From: Kallotenue papyrolyticum
GTDB lineage: Bacteria; Chloroflexota; Chloroflexia; Chloroflexales; Kallotenuaceae
Assembly: GCF_000526415.1 (NCBI RefSeq)
Contig: NZ_JAGA01000002.1
Span: 1,356,001 to 1,420,000 of the forward strand
Reading direction: 5' to 3'
DNA length: 64,000 nt
Both the position numbers and the translations under genes were made by a program. Positions 35,290 to 45,801 of the stretch are shown in pieces; position 1 is the first letter of the stretch, and every line of letters starts with the position of its first letter. Under the pieces are notes generated by a model, which worked only from the letters and a program-made list of their open reading frames with translations, ran no database searches and was not told the DNA's origin.

Positions 35290-35580
35290 CCCCGTGGGCC
35301 GCGCCGGGGCTCGAAACATAGGCGCATATGGTCATCCCGTGGTGCAGGCGCCGCATCTGCTCGAGCAAGCTATTGCGGTGCGCCGCGGCCTACCCAGCTT
35401 GGCCACGCTGCGCACCGGCGTGCATGGCCTCCCGTGCGTGCGGAGACGAACAGCTGATCTTTTGATGTCCCGCGGTCGCTACGAGCGTGCGGCTGCAACC
35501 CTGTAAGCGCGGCCTGCGTCATACCCTCCAATTGTTGCTCAACAGATGAGATGTTATTTCGTGACAACGGAGGTGTGGGT
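35290..35580. other. Intergenic region without recognisable gene
   Basis: About 290 bases between the selD -10 box and the DUF6220-like gene. A 102-codon frame crosses it (35198-35506), but it overlaps the start of selD and its promoter, has no ribosome-binding site and no recognisable motif. Near the right end, TGTTG-CT-CAACA (about 35536) forms a small palindrome upstream of the next gene. No tRNA-like cloverleaf was seen. Confidence 0.5.
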
Positions 35581-36042
35581 ATGACGCTGGCCGGGAACGT
35601 TTCTGGTCCTGATCATGGTACGCAATCCGCCTGGCGACGCTGGTGTGCCTGGGCCTACCTGGGGCTGCTCTGTCTGCTGGCGCTGGCGATTATGTTGCAG
35701 GTCTTCTTCGCCGGGGCGGCGGTCCTGGTGGATGGGCGCTACTGGATCGTCCATCGCAACCTGGGCCATGGGTTGCAGTACGCGATTCTCGCGCTGATGC
35801 TGATTGGTCTGGGAGCGGGCCTGGCGTGGCGCATCCAAGGGCTGGGATGTCTATTGTGGCCGTTGCTGATGCTGCAGTATGTGTTTTTGCACCTGCCGCT
35901 GCGTTTCGAGATGCCGATCCTGCGCGCACTGCATGCCGTGAATGCGCTGCTGTTTTTTGGCATCGTGCTGATCTTGATCGGGCAGCTATGGCGTGTGCTG
36001 CGCGCGCCGCGTGGATCGACTGCTCAGCGCGGGTGGAGATGA
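35581..36042 (+). CDS. Four-helix membrane protein, DUF6220-like
   Basis: 153 residues with four hydrophobic segments (about 23-45, 55-80, 85-105, 115-140). The pattern 'LLALAIMLQVFFAGAAVL', 'HRNLGHGLQYAILALM', 'LLMLQYVFLH' and 'ALHAVNALLFFGIVLIL' matches the DUF6220 family of small membrane proteins, with conserved His residues in helix 2 and before helix 4. The ATG at 35581 is used because GGAGGTGTGGGT precedes it; an in-frame ATG 30 bases upstream has none. Function unknown. Confidence 0.72.
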   Translation: MTLAGNVSGPDHGTQSAWRRWCAWAYLGLLCLLALAIMLQVFFAGAAVLVDGRYWIVHRNLGHGLQYAILALMLIGLGAGLAWRIQGLGCLLWPLLMLQYVFLHLPLRFEMPILRALHAVNALLFFGIVLILIGQLWRVLRAPRGSTAQRGWR

Positions 36043-36051
36043 GCCGCATGT

Positions 36052-36057
36052 TATAAT
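36052..36057 (+). promoter_or_regulatory. -10 element (TATAAT) of the mutase gene
   Basis: Perfect TATAAT just after the stop of the preceding gene and 110 bases before the mutase start codon. The long untranslated leader shows no recognised riboswitch. Confidence 0.5.
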
Positions 36058-36167
36058 GAGGAGCGGCTGCGTCAGCTGGTGGCGAGCCGACGGACGTGTG
36101 CACCGAGCGTTGCTGCCGGTCGGTCTCGCGCCCGATAGAGCACAGTGCGGCAACAAGGAGAACAACG

Positions 36168-37856
<1,689 letters not shown>

Positions 37857-37887
37857 AGCCGCCTTCAAACGCCGGCATCGGCGCGCA

Positions 37888-37914
37888 GGGGCACCGCCAG
37901 GCGGTGCCCCTTCT
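37888..37914. terminator. Terminator hairpin after methylmalonyl-CoA mutase
   Basis: GGGGCACCG / CGGTGCCCC, nine perfect base pairs with a 5-base loop, followed by TTCT on the plus strand. Located 32 bases after the mutase stop and 12 before the stop of the convergent gene. Confidence 0.7.
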
Positions 37915-37925
37915 GGGTGTGGTGC

Positions 37926-38387
37926 TCAGCTCACGGCCTGCCGCACCAGCGCGCGGATGCGCTCCTCTTCGGCGGGCGTGAGCGCCGTCAGGGCGAAGGC
38001 CGTCGGCCACATCGCGCCGTTGTCCAATCTGGCGCTATCGCTGAAGCCAAGCGTGGCGTAGCGCGTGTTGAACTTTCCCGCGCTCTGAAAGAAGCACACG
38101 ATCTTGCCATCTTTGGCGTAGGCCGGCATGCCGTACCACAACCGCGGCATCAGTTCAGGCGCGCTTTCGGTAATGATGGCGTGCAGCCGCGTCGCCAACG
38201 CGCGATCTGCCTCGGCCATCTCGGCGATTTTGGCGAGCACGGCGCGCTCGCCTTCGGCGCGATTCTTGCCGGCGCGCGCTTCGGCCTTGAGCTCGCGGGC
38301 GCGTTCGCGCATCGCGGCGCGTTCCTCGGCGCTGAAGCTCTCCTCAGGGTGGTTGCCGGCGCGTGATGTCTCCTGCGACTGACGCAT
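37926..38387 (-). CDS. DUF1801-domain protein
   Basis: 153 residues from the ATG at 38387 (AAGGAGGCTCTG upstream). An acidic and Arg/Glu-rich helix covers about 15-60. It is followed by a compact domain with '[20 protein letters not shown]', '[20 protein letters not shown]' and '[20 protein letters not shown]'. This corresponds to the DUF1801 (YdhG/frataxin-like iron chaperone) fold. Members are small cytosolic proteins of poorly known role. Convergent with the mutase gene. Confidence 0.78.
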   Translation of the reverse strand: MRQSQETSRAGNHPEESFSAEERAAMRERARELKAEARAGKNRAEGERAVLAKIAEMAEADRALATRLHAIITESAPELMPRLWYGMPAYAKDGKIVCFFQSAGKFNTRYATLGFSDSARLDNGAMWPTAFALTALTPAEEERIRALVRQAVS

Positions 38388-38518
38388 CAGAGCCTCCTTG
38401 CTACCTCGCATCCCTGCGCGGGTGCGGTTGCATATGTCTTCGTCGGCAAGGGTAGCTAGCCCCCGCCGGTGTCAGCTACGGTCACAGCCTGGCGCGCCGT
38501 GATGCGAACCGGCACCCC

Positions 38519-39004
38519 TCAGGCCTCATCGCCCGCAAACCGATGCTCGCCGCCCGGCAGGTTGCGCCGAACAAGCTCCCAGTGATCGATGGGTGTGCCG
38601 CGATTGTCGATGACACGGGAGTCGATGACACGGCCCTGCTCGATACGCAGGTGCAGCTCTTCTTCGAAGATCGAGCCGAAGCCCATGTGCACATAGTGCA
38701 ACAGCGCGCCACGCGGCACGCGCAACGTGCCCGAAAACCAGTCAGCCAGCAGTGGCGTCTCGCCCTGCAGGCGCAAGCGTCCACGCAGATCGATCAGCCA
38801 GAGCTGCCCGTCCCTGATCTCCCAGGTGCCCCGGTAGCCCCGCCAGCAGGCTGTCGAAAACAGGATCGTGTCCTCGGTGTCGTGCTGGGCGGTCTCCTCA
38901 TCCAGCTCGATGATGCGCGGATGTCCCGCCGGCAGCGGCGGACAGAACATCATCTCAACGGCCTGCCCATCCAGAATCAACCGTTCGCCGATCTGCGCTG
39001 TCAT
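38519..39004 (-). CDS. Conserved hypothetical beta-rich protein
   Basis: 161 residues with no helix-rich region, signal peptide or membrane segment. Distinct segments are 'ACWRGYRGTWEIRDGQLWLI', 'LADWFSGTLRVPRGALLHYV' and 'GFGSIFEEELHLRIEQGRV', alternating strands with invariant-looking Trp, Gly and Tyr. I do not recognise a named family. GGAGGCTGAAG precedes the ATG. It stands alone between the DUF1801 gene (same strand, 131 bases apart) and the divergent HMG-CoA lyase gene. Confidence 0.65.
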   Translation of the reverse strand: MTAQIGERLILDGQAVEMMFCPPLPAGHPRIIELDEETAQHDTEDTILFSTACWRGYRGTWEIRDGQLWLIDLRGRLRLQGETPLLADWFSGTLRVPRGALLHYVHMGFGSIFEEELHLRIEQGRVIDSRVIDNRGTPIDHWELVRRNLPGGEHRFAGDEA

Positions 39005-39251
39005 CTTCAGCCTCCTGTTGCGCTTGGATGCGATCTGCGCCTGTGCCGGCTAGGGCTGGCGTTCTACCTGGTGGCTGACGTCAATCCTGCTCCAGAGCAT
39101 ACATCAGGATCACGGCGGGGGCAATCCGCGCCGCGCGCTGCCACATCTAGGACGAGCAGGGTGGTTGCGACGGATGACAGATCGCGGATACCTGTGCTAA
39201 CATACACGCAGCGCCAACAATGGGGTTGGACCGAGCAAGTGAGGAATCGCG

Positions 39252-40226
39252 ATGCTGCGAGCAGGGCCGTTGAGTCATCTGCCGGCGCGCGTCTCGATCC
39301 GCGAGGTCGGGCCGCGTGACGGTTTACAGAACGAGGATGTGATCCTCTCGACCGCGCAGAAGATCGCGCTGATCACCTGCCTGGCCGAGACCGGGGTGCG
39401 CCATATCGAGGTCGGCGCGTTTGTGCATCCGCGCGTCGTGCCCCAGATGGCCGACACTGCCGAGGTCTTTGCGCGTATCGAGCGCAAACCCGGGATTGTG
39501 TACAGCGCGATTGTGCCCAATGTCAAGGGCGCGCAGCGCGCCATCGCCGCCGGCGCGGACGCGATCCAGGTCTTTCTCAGCGCTTCGGAAAGCCACAATC
39601 GCAGCAACGTCAACATGAGCATCGAGGACTCCCTGCGCCAGGCCGCCGAGATTGCGCAGGTGGTGCGCGGCGCGGGCAAGCTCTTCGACGCTGTGATCTC
39701 GGTGGTCTTCGGCTGTCCCTTCGAGGGCGATGTGCCGCTCGAGCGCGTGCTGGAGATCGCGCGGCGCCTGGTGGACCTGGGCGCCGCGCGCTTGACGCTG
39801 GGCGATACCACCGGCATGGCCCATCCGCGGCTGGTGCAGGAGGTGTTTCTGGCCTTTGCCGAGCACCTGCCGCGCGTGCCGGTGCGTTTCCATCCCCACA
39901 GCGCGCGCGGCGCGGGGCTGGCCAACGTGTTGGCAGCGCTGGAAGTGGGCGTGACGCGCTTCGATGCCAGCGTCGGCGGCATCGGCGGCTGTCCCTTCGC
40001 GCCGGGCGCGCCCGGCAACGTCTGCACCGAAGATATGGTGCACATGTTCCATGAGATGGGCATCGAGACCGGCATCGACCTGCCGCGGCTGATCGCCTGC
40101 GCGCGCAACCTGGAGGCGCTGCTGGGCCACGAGCTGCCGGGTCAGACGATCAAAGCCGGCATCTGCGGTCACCTGGGGCCGAGCGGCCAGCCACGCGCCG
40201 CCGATCAGCGCGCGGTATCGGCCTGA
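39252..40226 (+). CDS. mvaB: Hydroxymethylglutaryl-CoA lyase
   Basis: Cleaves HMG-CoA to acetyl-CoA and acetoacetate, the last step of leucine catabolism. 324 residues with a TIM-barrel DRE-type aldolase: 'VSIREVGPRDGLQNEDVILS' (R and D of the active site), 'VGAFVHPRVVPQMADTAEVF', 'ISVVFGCPFEGDVP', 'VRFHPHSARGAGLANVLAAL' (H-x-H metal ligands) and 'GGIGGCPFAPGAPGNVCTED' with the catalytic Cys. GAGG precedes the ATG. Followed by mug and the carboxylase beta subunit gene on the same strand with short gaps. Confidence 0.95.
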   Translation: MLRAGPLSHLPARVSIREVGPRDGLQNEDVILSTAQKIALITCLAETGVRHIEVGAFVHPRVVPQMADTAEVFARIERKPGIVYSAIVPNVKGAQRAIAAGADAIQVFLSASESHNRSNVNMSIEDSLRQAAEIAQVVRGAGKLFDAVISVVFGCPFEGDVPLERVLEIARRLVDLGAARLTLGDTTGMAHPRLVQEVFLAFAEHLPRVPVRFHPHSARGAGLANVLAALEVGVTRFDASVGGIGGCPFAPGAPGNVCTEDMVHMFHEMGIETGIDLPRLIACARNLEALLGHELPGQTIKAGICGHLGPSGQPRAADQRAVSA

Positions 40227-40262
40227 GCGGGAGCGCGGCAGCAGCAGCAGACGATCCTGAGC

Positions 40263-40826
40263 ATGACCGGTCAGCCACCACCCAAACCCAGCCGCGCCGA
40301 GCTGGCTGCTGCCGTCAACCGTTCCGTGCCCGACGTGATCGCCCCCGGGCTGCGCGTGTTGTTCTGCGGGATCAATCCCGGCCTGTATTCGGGCGCGACC
40401 GGCCACCATTTCGCGCGGCCCGGCAACCGTTTCTGGCCGGCGCTGCATGCCGCCGGTTTCACCGAGCGCGTATTGCGCCCCTGGGAGGAGCGCGAGTTGT
40501 TGCGCGTCGGCTGCGGCATCACCAACGTGGTGGCGCGTACCACGGCCAGCGCCGCCGAACTGAGCGCCGAGGAGATCATCGCTGGTGGCCGCGCGCTGGT
40601 GGCGAAGGTGCTGCACGTGCAACCGCGCTTTCTGGCGGTGCTGGGCGTGACGGTATATCGCACCGCCTTTGCGCAGCCGCGCGCCCGATTGGGCCGCCAG
40701 CCACAGCGCATCGGCACGACGCAGGTCTGGGTGCTGCCCAATCCCAGCGGATTGAATGCTCACTACCAACTGGCCGATCTGGCGCGGCTCTTCGCCGAGC
40801 TGCGCCAGGCGGCCTTTGCCGATTAA
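40263..40826 (+). CDS. mug: G/U mismatch-specific uracil-DNA glycosylase (Mug/TDG)
   Basis: Removes uracil or ethenocytosine opposite G in double-stranded DNA. 187 residues with motif 1 '[20 protein letters not shown]' (the G-I-N-P-G with catalytic Asn), then '[15 protein letters not shown]', '[17 protein letters not shown]' and motif 2 '[14 protein letters not shown]'. These define the Mug group. It sits between two leucine-degradation genes (37 bases after the lyase, 19 before the carboxylase). It is therefore likely co-transcribed with them, although functionally unrelated. Confidence 0.93.
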   Translation: MTGQPPPKPSRAELAAAVNRSVPDVIAPGLRVLFCGINPGLYSGATGHHFARPGNRFWPALHAAGFTERVLRPWEERELLRVGCGITNVVARTTASAAELSAEEIIAGGRALVAKVLHVQPRFLAVLGVTVYRTAFAQPRARLGRQPQRIGTTQVWVLPNPSGLNAHYQLADLARLFAELRQAAFAD

Positions 40827-40845
40827 AACGGCACAGGTGCAAGCC

Positions 40846-42453
40846 ATGCCAGTGATCCAATCGCATATCGATCCCCGCAGCGAGGAGTTCAAGCACAACC
40901 GCGCCTATCACGAGGCGCTGGCCCGCGAGCTGCGCGAACGGCTGGCCGAGGTGCGCGAAGGCGGCAAGGCCGAGGCGCGCGCCCGCCATGAAGCACGCGG
41001 CAAACTCTTTGTGCGCGAGCGCATCGAACGGCTGATCGATCCCGAGAGCGCCTTTCTGGAGCTCTCGCCGCTGGCCGCCTACGGTGTGTACGAGGACGAG
41101 GTGCCCGCCGCCGGCATCGTCACCGGCATTGGTCGGGTCTGCGGCCAGGAGGTGATGATCGTCGCCAACGATGCCACCGTCAAAGGCGGCACCTACTACC
41201 CGCTGACGGTTAAAAAGCACCTGCGCGCGCAGGAGATCGCCCAGCAGAACCACCTGCCCTGCATCTACCTGGTCGATAGCGGCGGCGCGTTTCTGCCGTT
41301 GCAGGCCGAGGTCTTTCCCGATCGCGACCACTTCGGGCGCATCTTCTACAATCAGGCCCAGATGTCGGCGCTGGGCATTCCGCAGATCGCCGCGGTGATG
41401 GGCTCGTGCACCGCGGGTGGCGCCTACGTGCCGGCGATGAGCGATGAAGTGGTGATCGTCAAGGGCACCGGCACGATCTTTCTGGGCGGGCCGCCGCTGG
41501 TCAAGGCCGCGACCGGCGAAGAGGTCAGCGCCGAAGAGTTGGGCGGCGCCGATGTGCATACGCGGCTGTCGGGCGTGGCCGACTACTTCGCCGAGAACGA
41601 TGAGCATGCGCTGGCGCTGGTGCGGCAGATCGTCGCCAACCTCAACCGGCGCAAGCCGCAGCCCTGGGTGCTGCAGACGCCCGAAGAGCCGCGCTACGAT
41701 CCCGGCGAGATCTACGGCATTCTGCCGAGCGATCCGCGCAAGCAGTACGATGTGCGCGAGATCATCGCGCGTATCGTGGACGGCTCGCGCCTAGACGAGT
41801 TCAAAGCGCGCTTCGGCACCACACTGGTGTGCGGCTTTGCGCACATCATGGGCATCCCGGTTGGGATCCTGGCCAACAACGGCATTCTGTTCTCCGAGAG
41901 CGCGCTCAAGGGCGCGCACTTTATCGAGCTGTGCTGTAGCCGCAACATCCCGCTGATCTTTTTGCAGAACATCACCGGCTTCATGGTCGGCAAGCAGTAC
42001 GAAAACGAGGGCATCGCCAAACACGGCGCCAAGCTGGTGATGGCCGTCTCCAACGCGCAGGTGCCCAAGTTCACGGTGATCATCGGCGGCTCCTTCGGCG
42101 CGGGCAACTACGGCATGGCCGGACGCGCCTTCAGCCCGCGGTTGCTGTGGATGTGGCCCAACAGCCGCATCTCGGTGATGGGCGGCACGCAGGCGGCCAA
42201 CGTCCTGCTGACGGTGCGCCGTGATAATCTGCGCGCGCAGGGCCGCGACATGACGCCCGAAGAGCAGCAGGCCTTTATGCAGCCGATCCTGGAGAAGTAC
42301 GAGCACGAGGGCAATCCCTACTACTCCACGGCGCGGCTGTGGGACGACGGCATCCTTGATCCGATCGATACGCGCATGGCGCTGGCGTTGGGCCTTTCCA
42401 TGGCCGCCAACGCGCCGATTCCACCCACGCAGTGGGGCGTGTTCCGTATGTAG
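40846..42453 (+). CDS. liuB: Methylcrotonyl-CoA carboxylase, carboxyltransferase (beta) subunit
   Basis: Transfers the carboxyl group from biotin to 3-methylcrotonyl-CoA. 535 residues, standard for the family. It starts at 40846 (AGGTG upstream); the homologous region begins '[20 protein letters not shown]'. Landmarks are '[20 protein letters not shown]', '[20 protein letters not shown]', '[20 protein letters not shown]', '[20 protein letters not shown]' and '[20 protein letters not shown]'. The MCC-type 'AGGAYVP' and 'GAGNYGM' favour methylcrotonyl- over propionyl-CoA. The biotin-bearing alpha subunit is at 51460-53451. Confidence 0.95.
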   Translation: MPVIQSHIDPRSEEFKHNRAYHEALARELRERLAEVREGGKAEARARHEARGKLFVRERIERLIDPESAFLELSPLAAYGVYEDEVPAAGIVTGIGRVCGQEVMIVANDATVKGGTYYPLTVKKHLRAQEIAQQNHLPCIYLVDSGGAFLPLQAEVFPDRDHFGRIFYNQAQMSALGIPQIAAVMGSCTAGGAYVPAMSDEVVIVKGTGTIFLGGPPLVKAATGEEVSAEELGGADVHTRLSGVADYFAENDEHALALVRQIVANLNRRKPQPWVLQTPEEPRYDPGEIYGILPSDPRKQYDVREIIARIVDGSRLDEFKARFGTTLVCGFAHIMGIPVGILANNGILFSESALKGAHFIELCCSRNIPLIFLQNITGFMVGKQYENEGIAKHGAKLVMAVSNAQVPKFTVIIGGSFGAGNYGMAGRAFSPRLLWMWPNSRISVMGGTQAANVLLTVRRDNLRAQGRDMTPEEQQAFMQPILEKYEHEGNPYYSTARLWDDGILDPIDTRMALALGLSMAANAPIPPTQWGVFRM

Positions 42454-42465
42454 CGGGAGGTGAGC

Positions 42466-43248
42466 GTGGCCTATCAGCACATCACTCTGACGCGCGACGG
42501 CGCGCGTGCAACGTTGACGCTCAACCGGCCTGAGCTGCACAATGCCTTCAGCCCCGAGTTGATCGCCGAACTGACCGCCGCCTGCGCGGAGCTGGCCGCC
42601 GATGCCGCGGTACGCGTGGTGGTGCTCACCGGCGCGGGCCGCTCCTTCTGCGCTGGCGCCGATCTGCGCTGGATGCGCGCCAGTCTGGAGCTGTCGCGCG
42701 ACGACAACATTGCCGATGCCGAGCGCCTGGCGGCGATGTACGAGGCGCTTGACACGTTGCCCAAGCCAGTGGTGGGCCGCGTCAACGGGGCGGCCATTGG
42801 CGGTGGCGCCGGGCTGGTGGCCTGCTGCGATATCGTGATCGCGGCGCAGAGTGCGCGCTTTGGCTTCAGCGAGGTCAAACTGGGGATTCTGCCGGCGGTC
42901 ATCGCGCGCTACGTGGTGCCCAAGATCGGCCTGAGTCAGGCGCGGGCGCTGTTTATCACCGGCCAGCGCTTCGAGGCAGCGCAGGCGCAGCGCATCGGCT
43001 TGGTGCACGAGGTCGTGCCCGATGCCGAGCTGGATACCGCTGTCGCGCGCCTGGTTGCCGAGCTGGGGTCGAGCGGGCCGCAGGCCGTGGCGCGCATCAA
43101 ACACCTGCTGCGGGCGGTCACCAGCCTGCCGCCCGATGCAGCGACCCGCGCTACGGTGGAGGCTATCGCCGATGCGCGCGTCAGCGACGAGGGCCAGGAA
43201 GGCTTGCGCGCCTTTCTCGAGAAGCGCCGGCCAGCCTGGAGCGTCTAG
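42466..43248 (+). CDS. liuC: Enoyl-CoA hydratase/isomerase family, probable methylglutaconyl-CoA hydratase
   Basis: Adds water to 3-methylglutaconyl-CoA to form HMG-CoA. 260 residues from the GTG at 42466. This start has GGAGG five bases upstream; the earlier GTG at 42460 would overlap that site. Crotonase motifs: 'RVVVLTGAGRSFCAGADLRW' (oxyanion hole), 'GRVNGAAIGGGAGLVACCDI', and 'RFGFSEVKLGILPAVIARYV' with the catalytic Glu. 'SEVKLGILPA' fits the methylglutaconyl-CoA hydratase group. It is 12 bases after liuB, in one operon. The 280 bases after its stop show nothing recognisable. Confidence 0.88.
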   Translation: MAYQHITLTRDGARATLTLNRPELHNAFSPELIAELTAACAELAADAAVRVVVLTGAGRSFCAGADLRWMRASLELSRDDNIADAERLAAMYEALDTLPKPVVGRVNGAAIGGGAGLVACCDIVIAAQSARFGFSEVKLGILPAVIARYVVPKIGLSQARALFITGQRFEAAQAQRIGLVHEVVPDAELDTAVARLVAELGSSGPQAVARIKHLLRAVTSLPPDAATRATVEAIADARVSDEGQEGLRAFLEKRRPAWSV

Positions 43249-43499
43249 CCGCCTGTGTCTTCGACGATCGGCCAGCGTCCGTCGCGCCGGAATGCGTGCT
43301 GCCGCGCCGTGTGTCGGCTCCACACCGGTCACTGCGCTGATCGAGCCGCCCACCTGGGAGCGTTGGTCTGTTTGGCGCGTGATGGACCGCATCACGATGC
43401 GCTCCAACCTATGCGCGCTCCCGTCCGGCACGCGGCGCATGCTGGGGCGCTGACGACGCTGACAGAGCGCTACCGAACCGTCGGTGCGCCGATCTTTGC

Positions 43500-43505
43500 T
43501 ACAAT
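43500..43505 (+). promoter_or_regulatory. -10 element (TACAAT) of the Lrp-type gene
   Basis: TACAAT 23 bases before the start codon, with GGGAGGG between as the ribosome-binding site. No clear -35 box. Confidence 0.4.
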
Positions 43506-43528
43506 CGGCCTGAGCCAGGGAGGGCTGT

Positions 43529-43807
43529 ATGGTTACCGCGTTTGTGATGATCAAAACCGAAGGGCGTCGCGCCTCAGAAGTCGCTCAGCGCATTGCCGCG
43601 ATCGAGCACGTGGCCGAGGTATACAGCGTGACCGGCGACTACGACCTGATCGCCATCCTGCGCCTGCCCGACTATGAGCGTCTGGCCGAGGTGGTGCCCG
43701 ATCAGATCGCGATCACCGACGGCATCACCGACACGCAGACCGTGCTGGCCTTCCGCGCCTTTACGCGGCGCGAACTAGACAGCGCCTACGACATCGGCCT
43801 GTCGTAG
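43529..43807 (+). CDS. Stand-alone Lrp/AsnC ligand-binding (RAM) domain protein
   Basis: 92 residues, consisting only of the alpha-beta RAM domain of Lrp/AsnC regulators: 'VTAFVMIKTEGRRASEVAQR', 'VAEVYSVTGDYDLIAILRLP' and 'IAITDGITDTQTVLAFRAFT'. The N-terminal helix-turn-helix of true Lrp regulators is missing, so it cannot bind DNA alone. Such proteins form rings, bind amino acids and may modulate full-length Lrp proteins. Its place right after the leucine-degradation genes makes an amino-acid-sensing role attractive, but unproven. GGGAGGG precedes the ATG. Confidence 0.88.
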   Translation: MVTAFVMIKTEGRRASEVAQRIAAIEHVAEVYSVTGDYDLIAILRLPDYERLAEVVPDQIAITDGITDTQTVLAFRAFTRRELDSAYDIGLS

Positions 43808-43841
43808 GCGGGCCGGGCTCGGCGAGGGCGCGCCCGACGCC

Positions 43842-44783
43842 TCACTGCGCCAGCGCCCCCTCGATCTCGACCGCCTGCCGCGCGTCTCGCTGCGCGCGAT
43901 GCTCGGCCAGCGTTGCGGCGGCGATACCCCCCAGCAGGATCAGTCCGCCGATCACCTGGAGTGGCCGCACCGGCTGATCCAGCAGCCAGAAGGCCAGGAT
44001 CGTCGAGCCGATCGGCTCGCCCAGGATCGCCACGGTGACGACCGTCGCCGAGACGTAGCGGATCGACCAGTTGAAGGCGGTATGGCCCAGCAACTGCGGG
44101 CCCAGCGCCAGACCGAGCAGCAACAGGTAGGCCAGCGGCGGCAGGCCCCACAGCGATCCGCCGGCCAGCGTCATCCACACCAGCAGCACCACCGCCGCGG
44201 TGGAGTATACCGCCCAGATGTAAGGCAGCGTGGTCAGATGGCGGCGCAGGCTACGGCCCACCAGAAAATAGGCCGAACCGCCTAGCGCGCCGAGCAAGGC
44301 CAGCACGTCACCCAGCAGCGGATTGGCGCCGCTGCCGCCGCTGCTGTCGCTGAAGCCGATCAGGATCGAGCCGCCCACGGTCAGCAGCACGCCCAGCCAG
44401 ACGCCCGCCGCCTGCCGTTCGCGGAAGAGCAGCCACGAGCCCAGCGCCACAAAGATCGGGTTGGTGGCGACCAGCGCTGTGGACGAGGCGACCGAGGTAA
44501 AGGCCAGCGAGCTGATCCAGGTGGCGAAGTGCAGCGCCAGAAAACCGCCCGACGCTAGCGCCCAGCTCCAATCGCGCCGCGACATGCGGCGTAGTTCGTC
44601 GCCGGCGCGGCTCCAGGCGATCGGCGTCAGCACCAGCGCGGCGAAGGTCAGCCGCCCGGCGGCAATCGTCAGCGAATCGACGCCAAGCTGTTGGGCTTGG
44701 CGGATCATGATCGCCGCGGTAGAGGCGACCAGAACGCCGCCCAACAGCACCAAGTACGGAAGCCAGGCACGTCGCTGATTCAT
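43842..44783 (-). CDS. EamA-family (DMT superfamily) permease
   Basis: 313 residues with ten hydrophobic helices in two EamA repeats (about 8-145 and 155-290): 'LTIAAGRLTFAALVLTPIAW', 'FTSVASSTALVATNPIFVAL', 'ERQAAGVWLGVLLTVGGSIL', 'LGPQLLGHTAFNWSIRYVSA' and 'ATVVTVAILGEPIGSTILAF'. Members export amino acids, nucleobases or other small metabolites, and the substrate cannot be read from the sequence. The start at 44783 has AGGAGG upstream. It directly follows a related EamA gene, 28 bases away. Confidence 0.9.
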   Translation of the reverse strand: MNQRRAWLPYLVLLGGVLVASTAAIMIRQAQQLGVDSLTIAAGRLTFAALVLTPIAWSRAGDELRRMSRRDWSWALASGGFLALHFATWISSLAFTSVASSTALVATNPIFVALGSWLLFRERQAAGVWLGVLLTVGGSILIGFSDSSGGSGANPLLGDVLALLGALGGSAYFLVGRSLRRHLTTLPYIWAVYSTAAVVLLVWMTLAGGSLWGLPPLAYLLLLGLALGPQLLGHTAFNWSIRYVSATVVTVAILGEPIGSTILAFWLLDQPVRPLQVIGGLILLGGIAAATLAEHRAQRDARQAVEIEGALAQ

Positions 44784-44811
44784 TGGAGCTCGTCCTCCTG
44801 TGGCGCGGTGT

Positions 44812-45759
44812 TCATTGCGCGAGATGTTCGGCTGGCCGGTGCTCACCAGCTTGTGGCGCGGTGGCGCGCGCCGGCCGCGTCAACACGATCACCGCAGCCA
44901 GCACCAGTGCGCCGCCGGCGATCTGCACCGCGCTGAGCGGCTCCGGCGGCTCGACGACTAGCCAGCCGAGCACAGCGGCGACGACCGGCTCGATCGTCGC
45001 CAGGATCGAGGCGGTCGAGGTGCGGATCGAAGTCAGGCCATAGGTAAAGCAGGTCTGCGCCAGCAGCGACGGCCCCAGCGCGACGCCCAGCAGCCAGGGC
45101 CAGGCGCCGGGCTGGCGCAGCGGCTTGAGCGACTCCTGCAGTGGCTGCGTAGCGAACAGCACCAGCGCGCCGATGCCCAGCGCATAGACCACAACCGTCC
45201 AGACGGCATAGCCGCGCTGCGTGCCTGCGGCGCTCCACAGGCTGTAGGCGGCATAGGCGATCCCCGACAGCACGCCGTAGAGCAGCGCCAGACCGTTGAC
45301 GTTGAGGTTGGCGCGGTCGAACAGGTTGGCGACCAGCGCGCAGCCGCTCAAGGCCAGCGCCAGTGCTACCACCTTGCGGCGGGTCAGCGGCTCGCCCTGC
45401 CGCAGCGCGGCCCAGAGCATGATCCACACCGGCGCGGTGTACATCAGCACGGCGGCGACGGCCAGCGGACCGGTGGTCGTCGCGCGGATGTACACCAGGA
45501 AAAAGGCGGCCACGCCCAGGCTGCCAAAGCTGAGAAAGTAGGGCCAGTCGCGCCGCCGGACGATCAGCAGGTCGCGACGCGTCAGGGCCAGCACCACCAA
45601 CAGCGTCAGCGCCGCGATGCCGGCGCGGTAGGCCACGATCACGCCGCGACTCAGGCCGTAGTCCTCGGCCAGCGTGCGGTAAAACAGGCCCAGCGTGGCC
45701 CATAGGCAGGCGGCGGTGAGTACCAGCAGGCTTCCACGCAAACGATCGCGCTCGGGCAT
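44812..45759 (-). CDS. EamA-family (DMT superfamily) permease, tandem paralogue
   Basis: 315 residues, ten predicted helices in two EamA repeats: 'LVLTAACLWATLGLFYRTLA', 'TTTGPLAVAAVLMYTAPVWI', 'GEPLTRRKVVALALALSGCA', 'LGPSLLAQTCFTYGLTSIRT' and 'ASILATIEPVVAAVLGWLVV'. It differs substantially from the downstream paralogue but has the same layout, including the L-G-P-x-L-L-x-x-T-x-F pattern. The tandem arrangement could mean two substrates or a heteromer. It is 42 bases downstream of menA on the same strand, so the three may form an operon. Confidence 0.9.
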   Translation of the reverse strand: MPERDRLRGSLLVLTAACLWATLGLFYRTLAEDYGLSRGVIVAYRAGIAALTLLVVLALTRRDLLIVRRRDWPYFLSFGSLGVAAFFLVYIRATTTGPLAVAAVLMYTAPVWIMLWAALRQGEPLTRRKVVALALALSGCALVANLFDRANLNVNGLALLYGVLSGIAYAAYSLWSAAGTQRGYAVWTVVVYALGIGALVLFATQPLQESLKPLRQPGAWPWLLGVALGPSLLAQTCFTYGLTSIRTSTASILATIEPVVAAVLGWLVVEPPEPLSAVQIAGGALVLAAVIVLTRPARATAPQAGEHRPAEHLAQ

Positions 45760-45801
45760 AGGCGGCAGGATACCTCAAGCCATGGGCAGAGGCAAGTGCG
45801 C

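Noticed and set aside
35198-35506. 102-codon plus-strand frame over the selD start
   Set aside because: Overlaps the Sec-encoding start and promoter of selD, lacks a ribosome-binding site and any recognisable family.
43249-43528. Possible missed gene between liuC and the Lrp-type gene
   Set aside because: No frame with a ribosome-binding site or recognisable motif; only the -10 box of the downstream gene is seen.
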